A program made the position numbers and the translations under genes. Of a stretch of 64,000 nucleotides of DNA, positions 58,690 to 64,000 are shown piece after piece. This DNA comes from Pipra filicauda (Eukaryota > Chordata > Aves > Passeriformes > Pipridae), in contig NW_024104366.1 in assembly GCF_003945595.2 (NCBI RefSeq), positions 992,001-1,056,000 of the forward strand, in the 5' to 3' direction. Positions within the stretch are counted from its first letter, which is position 1. Each line of letters starts with the position of its first letter. Under the pieces are notes generated by a model that had not been told where the DNA came from, searched no databases, and was given only the letters and a program-made list of their open reading frames with translations.

Positions 58690-59170
58690 GTCACTAAGGC
58701 TGGACGAGACCTCCAAGACCATCGAGTCCAACCATTCCCACAGCACTGCCAAGGTCACCATCAGCCCAAGTATCCAAGCACCACACCCATGTCTTTTAAA
58801 TCCCTTCAGGGATGAGGACTTCACCACTGCCCTGGGCAGCTGTGCCAGGGCCTGCCCACCCTGCCAGTGAAGAAATTTTCCCTCATATCCAATCTAAACC
58901 TCCCCTGGTGCCTCCCCTGAGGCCATTTCCTCTCCTCCTGTCCCTTGTTCAGTGGGAGCAGAGCCCGACCACCCCCTCAGCTTCCCCCTTCTGTCAGGGA
59001 GTTGCAGAGAGGGATAAGGTCACCCTGAGCCTCCTTTTCTCCAGGCTGAGCCCCCCCAGCTCCCTCAGCTGCTCCTGCTGCTCCAGATCCTTCCCCAGCC
59101 CCATTCCCTTCTCTGGACACTCTCCAGCCTCTCAATTTCCTTCTTGTAGCCAAGGGCAGCCCCACATCGG
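58690..59170 (-). mobile_element. CR1 LINE 3' fragment, diverged subfamily
   Basis: Antisense, about 480 bp: ACGAGACCTCCAAGACCATC, GAAATTTTCCCTCATATCCA, CTCCTTTTCTCCAGGCTGAG and CCCTTCTCTGGACACTCTCC. Confidence 0.9.
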
Positions 59171-61917
59171 GCACATTCCTGGACCCACTTTCCCACTGCC
59201 CATTTCCCACTGCTCCTGGGAACAGGCAGTTGCAGGTAGAGCTTGGTAACCTGGAGCTGATGCTGAATGTTCAGAAACCCTCATTCATGACACCCATTGG
59301 CTGAATGATTAGAAAAACCTGGTTTTGAAGTCACACATCTTAAGTTCTGGGTTGCTTTCACAACATCTTGAGTTTGGTTTTGCTTTCTGAGCGTGCAGCC
59401 TTTCCATTTTCAGGCTTCTCTTTCAAACCAAAAGCTTTTTTTTTTTTTTGCCATCACATAAGTAAGTGGCCACTGGCCAGAGGAGGGACTTTGCAGCTGC
59501 ATGGAAAAAGAAAGTGCCAAGCCCTGTAAGGCAGAGGGACCAGCAGCCTGTTTTCAGGGATGGGTTTAACATCAGCTTTTGCAGCAGAAGCGGGGCAGGT
59601 CTGGCTCAGCTCTTGTCCCTCACAGGGCTCTGCTTGCAGCCTGCTGGGTGAAGAGCTGGGGGGACCTTTTTCCCCCCAGGCTGTTTCCTGCACTGCTGAC
59701 TGGCTCCCTCAGCTGTGACAGGATCCTGTCCCCTTGCCAGGGAGGCTGCAGTGGTGATGGGGACGACAGGAGGACTTCACTGAAGTGATGCCAGAGTCCA
59801 CTCTGGACCTTCCCTCCCAACCTGGGATGCTTTTAGGACAGGAGGTGCTGTGGTGCCAGAATGTTTCAGCCCCAAGCTGAGGTTGACTCTGTGGTGGTTG
59901 GGAGGGGGGGAAGGGTTAAGCTTTTGAAACCAGAACACTTTATTTTTGTAACCAAAATTTCACACTCTCCACCCAAACCAACACTGAAGGCCAGGGTGTA
60001 TTTGAGCCTGTCAGCTCTGCTTTGCTCTCTGTTGTTAAGAAACCCCACTGCTTCCTGCCTGAAAAATGTCAGAGGGAAATTGAAAAATAGCATTTTCCCT
60101 TTTTCCTGCTGCCACACCTGCTTTCCTTCCACAGAAACTGCCATTTCTCCAGCCTGACAAGCCCTGAGCCAGCGGGTGCTGCTGGAGCTGGGGGGATCCT
60201 GGGCACACCCAAACACAACAGGGAACTACATCTCCCCAGGGGCATCAGCAAAGGCATGGCATCCCACCTCCATGAGCTCTTCCTCTGGAAAGGGAGGGGA
60301 TAAGGAAAAGGAAGGGAAGAATGTGGTACAGGCATCTCATAAAGATGGAGATACTCAGGGAAGAACCACAGGTGCCTCAAAAGCACAGGAATAACATCAC
60401 TGTGACCCTGAGAGCAGCAGCACAAAGGGTGGCTGGGTGCAGTGGCCTCACCTACTCAACAGCTTAAAAGCATGGAAATAAGTTAAAAGCAGAGTCACCT
60501 GCACTTTTAATCATGTTTTTATCAGCTGAGCTACAGATGCTGCTGCCTCCTCTGTACCTGCATGGACAGCAGGACAAGGTTTGCCTGGTTTTGTCACGTG
60601 GATGAAAAATCTGGGTCGAAAACGCCCCTGAAAGTGCCCCCTGATAGAGGTGGGGTGAGGCATGTCCAGCCTGAGCACCTAAATCTTGTTGGGGGTCAGC
60701 CCACCCACCCAGCATTTCCTGTCGTGTCACCTCCCTTTGGAAGGTGCTCAGTGCTGCTGGAGCTGGGACAGCCCAAATAACAGCAGAGAATCACAGAATG
60801 GTTTGGGTTGGAAGGGGTCTTAAAGTCCATCTCCTTCCACCCCCTATCATGGGGGACACATTCCACTATCCCAGCCTGCTCTGAGCTCTGTCCAACCTGG
60901 CCTTGGACACTTCCAGGGATGAGGCAGCCACAGCTTCTCTGGGCAACCAGCATCCTGAGCTGTTTTGTTGGTGCCTATGGCCCGTGTGTTCTCCACCAGA
61001 GCTGCCTTTTCCTGCCCATCACACCAGAGCATGCCTGAGGAAGTGCTTTGCCAGCCCACAGAGGGGCACAATCTCACCCTGACATCAGGGAAAGCGAAGG
61101 CATCTTGGCAATTACTTCAGCTCTGAGCTTGCAAGTCTGCTGGTTTTGTTCGTGCTCATCTGAAAGCCTTTGACACATCCGAGCTGCATGTTTCTTTTAT
61201 GAATATGCAAATCAAAGCAGTGAAATTACAGATAATGATATGTAGTCAAAACTTTTCAGAAGTTAATGCATATTCCTTATTTTGCAGATTTCTATCACAT
61301 TTGTATTTGCAAAATAGATGAGATAACGCCGCTCAAGAGAACAGCTTTCATGTCACTGAGGCAGAGATACACCTTTCAAATCCCACCCTGGATTTCTTCC
61401 AGCTCTCTTCCCAGCGCCAGGGCCCCTCCTGTGGGATGGGGTCATCAATGTCCTGGGATGTTGAGGCAGAGCTGGGGTGTCCTGTGGTTTCATGGGCTGT
61501 GTGTTGGCCCCAGGCTCTGCCCTTCTGCCAAGGCTCTGTTTTGGTGGAGTTGGGACACAAACCCGCAAGGAAAACTGCATCATCATGGCAAAGACTTCTC
61601 AGCCAGGAGGGGCATGGGAGGTGGATGCTCAGCTGCATGGGGTGCCTGCCAGAAGCAGTCTGTGCACCTTCTTGGAAAAAAAAACCCTAGTTTGCCCATT
61701 TCTTGCTGTCTTGCTACGAGGCCAACTTTAAATGTGACAGCAACATAAAGCCCGTGCAATAAAACACTTCTAAATATAAGGATATCTTTCCCAAAAGCAA
61801 TTCAGTACTTTCCCAAAGTGAAGTTTTCAAAATGATGCTGGTCTGGTGAGATTTCTTCTTAAGAGGAAATGCTATACACAATATGGGGAATTATACAAAA
61901 ATATTTGGTTTTATTCT
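59171..61917. other. gene-free, one CR1 fragment
   Basis: T-run at 59436-59448, CR1 at 60786-60955, and an octamer-containing AT-rich stretch near 61170-61330. No exon recognised. Confidence 0.55.
60786..60955 (-). mobile_element. CR1 LINE 3' fragment
   Basis: Antisense: AGAATCACAGAATGGTTTGG, CTGTCCAACCTGGCCTTGGA and CAGCTTCTCTGGGCAACC. Confidence 0.9.
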
Positions 61918-62336
61918 TGTTGTGGTTTAGTCCCAGCTGGTAAACTCAAATAACAGAGAGAGGAATGAATTTCAGGAAAGACAAGTGATGCCCAATACCG
62001 TTGCTCACCATCCACTGACTGATGCCCAGCCTGTTCCCCAGCAGTGTTTGTTCTTCCTGGCCAACCCCTCCCCAGTTTCTATACTGGGCATGATGTTCTG
62101 TGGCATGGAGTATCCCTCTGGCCCCTTTGGGTCAGCTGTCCTGGCCATGCTCCCTCCTGGTTTCTCCTGCTGGCAGAGCATGAGGCACTGAAAAGTCCTT
62201 GATTTAAGGTAAGCACTGCTTAGCAACAACTAAAACATCGGTGTGTTATCAACATTATTCTCATATTGAATCCAAAACACAGCACTGACCAGCTACTGAG
62301 AAGAAAATTAACTCTATCCCAGCTAAAACCAGGACA
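61918..62336 (+). mobile_element. solo LTR of an avian endogenous retrovirus (ERVL-like)
   Basis: Starts TGTTGTGGTTTAGTCCCAGC and ends AAAACCAGGACA, so it has TG...CA termini, and it is flanked by the 5-bp direct repeat ATTCT (61913-61917 and 62337-62341). The interior has CTTAGCAACAACTAAAACAT, recalled from a common bird ERV LTR, and a TATA-like TTCTATACTGGGC near 62079. At 419 bp it seems shorter than the related LTRs I remember. No gag, pol or env sequence adjoins it, so it is a recombined solo LTR with no coding capacity. Confidence 0.85.
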
Positions 62337-62341
62337 ATTCT

Positions 62342-63413
62342 GCTTTAGGAGATATGTCAGAACTCCACCATGTAGGGGAAATAGAGGGTTTGTCCAGAAT
62401 GCTCCTGTTCAGACCCATTTGCTGCTGCCCCTGTGATGTTCCCCACTAGCAGGTGAGGTGCAGTGCTCACCTCACCCTGCTTTCAGTCCCTTCCAGAGTT
62501 CCCAGTGCGGGGCAGACACAGTTCACTGGGACCTGTGGGGCTGCACCAGCCACATCCATCCCTTTGGCCATCCGTGGCAAATCCATGGGGGCTGACCCAC
62601 ACCACCAGGGCTCCTGCCAGCCTCTTGCTCAGGCTCTCTGCCCACTGCTGGGCCTCCTGTAGCCCTTGGGTTGCCTACACCTCATCCTGCTCCTGGCTAG
62701 TTTAATTAGAACCATCCTCAATTTCCCCCCCGTCTCTGCTGCATTCCCCGTCAGCGGAGGGACCAGCCCGGGCTGCCAGGAAGGATACCCATCACCACGG
62801 CTGAGGGTGCTCATGGGAGTCTCTTTGTCCCTCCCAGTTGGGCTCTGGTGGGAACTTTACCCTTCTGTGCTGCGTTCTCCCCCAAATTAAGTTCCCCGCC
62901 GCTGATGAAGCGCGTGGGTGAGCGGCTCTGGGCACGCGACGCTCACCGAGGAGCCCGGCGGTGGCTGCTGAGCCTTCCTCCCCTCCCCCTCCTCTTTCCC
63001 TTTCTTCTTGCAAACACCTACGTCCTTCCTGTATTGTTTCAAACCGCAAGATAATAAACTGAGCAGCAGAAGCTGTGAGTGGAAAGGTCTGTGGGGGGAG
63101 GTGGACCCTGCACCTCGGGCACTCCACCTCCCCCTGCAAATATCACCGGAAACCTCCGTCCTGCCGCTTGCATAACTGTGTTCACCCCGAAATGGCACAG
63201 CTTGCTCGGGCTCCTGACCTTCTCCAGCCCTTTTTGGTCATCGTGTCCCTCGCTGTGGACTTGTGGCTGATGGGGCTCCTCTGTTTCTGGGAGCTCCTCG
63301 CCGGGTTCTCGGCAGTTGTTTTAGCAGAGAGGTTTTTTTATTCAAGTTTCTGAATGTTTCTTTTCCCCCCTCGGCTGGTGTTGGGCCAAGTCTGCCCTAG
63401 CTCTGTGTTTATC
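62342..63413. other. gene-free, mildly CpG-rich
   Basis: CpG enrichment around 62890-62970 (GCGCGTGG, GGCACGCGACGC) but no open frame or splice structure that I recognise. Confidence 0.5.
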
Positions 63414-63580
63414 ATAGAATTATGGATTGGTTTGGGTGGGAAGGGACCTCAAAGATCATCTCATTCCACCCCCTGCCATGGGCAGGGACACCTTCCACTA
63501 GCCCAGGTTGCTCCAAGCCCTGTCCAACCTGGCCTTGGACACTTCCAGGGATGGGGCAGCCACAACTTTCACAAGTGTCC
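63414..63580 (-). mobile_element. CR1 LINE 3' fragment
   Basis: Antisense: ATAGAATTATGGATTGGTTT, CACCTTCCACTAGCCCAGGT and TTCCAGGGATGGGGCAGCCA. Confidence 0.9.
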
Positions 63581-63849
63581 CCCAGCCTAAAGCATTTTGT
63601 CTCCGTGTTCCTCTTGGCTCTCTTCCCCCTGAGTGTAAGGAAGGGCACTTCCCCTCCTCAGGGTTTTCACAAAGACAAGGCCAAGAGAAAGAGCTAAATG
63701 CACCTGCCAGGCTTTGCCCACGTGTGACTGTCTGCAGCCACGTTTTGCACAGATGTGGGTCAGCAGTGCTGCCTGTGCTCTGCTCTCCCAGCCCCCAAAC
63801 ACAAGTCACTGAGGCCTGGACAGCCACCAGGCAGGGATGCTCTGTCCTG

Positions 63850-63973
63850 TGCAGGCTGGGGCTTGGGACAACCTGGTCTAGTGGAAGGTGTCCCTGCCCG
63901 TGAGAGGGGGTGGAATGAGATGAACTTTAAGGTCCCTTTCAACCCAAACCATTCTGTGATTCTGTGATATGAT
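63850..63973 (+). mobile_element. CR1 LINE 3' fragment
   Basis: Sense: AACCTGGTCTAGTGGAAGGT, TTCAACCCAAACCATTCTGT and tail GATTCTGTGATATGATTCC. It forms an inverted pair with the copy at 63414. Confidence 0.9.
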
Positions 63974-64000
63974 TCCATAAATACAGAACAAACCCTGCTG

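Noticed and set aside
1..64000. tRNA, rRNA, snRNA or CRISPR features
   Set aside because: I looked for B-box-like GGTTCRANTCC motifs, conserved small-RNA sequences and regularly spaced repeats with unique spacers. None was convincing.

Overview
The window looks like a bird genome, probably a neoavian and possibly a songbird, from a GC-rich, microchromosome-like region. The evidence is about 21 chicken-repeat-1 (CR1) LINE fragments on both strands, one avian-type ERV LTR with a 5-bp target duplication, many GC-rich minisatellites, and two genes that are neighbours in the same head-to-head order in mammals. I see no bacterial or phage feature, CRISPR array, rRNA or tRNA.

Left part (1-5.1 kb): a CpG island at about 3.59-3.98 kb carries what I read as the first coding exon of CBFA2T2 (MTGR1, an ETO-family corepressor) on the minus strand. 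It is only 28 nt long. The rest of the left end would be its intron 1. The island sits between two unrelated minisatellites (21-bp units at 2963-3568, about 30-bp units at 4067-4850), and both lie inside a pair of inverted repeats of about 130 bp (2797-2924 and 4889-5020).

Middle left (5.1-28.2 kb): intergenic DNA between the divergent CBFA2T2 and SNTA1 promoters. It holds CR1 fragments, short tandem repeats and a few elements that look regulatory, but no exon I can support.

28.2-42.55 kb: the one complete gene, SNTA1 (alpha-1-syntrophin), on the plus strand. It has eight coding exons, all with GT-AG junctions and continuous phase, giving 489 codons plus stop. Its start codon directly follows about 1.1 kb of GGGGCGG-rich tandem repeat. 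Intron 2 contains a compact cluster with a MEF2/TATA motif, an E-box and a CArG-like/TATA motif. Intron 5 is built largely of tandem repeats. A 3' UTR ends at an AATAAA at 42525.

42.55-64 kb: no gene recognised. The mammalian neighbour expected here (CDK5RAP1) is not seen. The region holds CR1 fragments, a near-identical inverted CR1 pair (52605-53157 and 56536-57091), a 12-bp minisatellite, an ATCT microsatellite, a solo LTR at 61918-62336, and some gene-free stretches that may be conserved non-coding DNA.

The two genes are not known to act in one pathway: syntrophin is a membrane-cytoskeleton adaptor of the dystrophin complex, and MTGR1 is a nuclear corepressor. No new enzymatic or defence system is visible. 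The most unusual content is structural: promoters embedded in minisatellites and inverted repeats.
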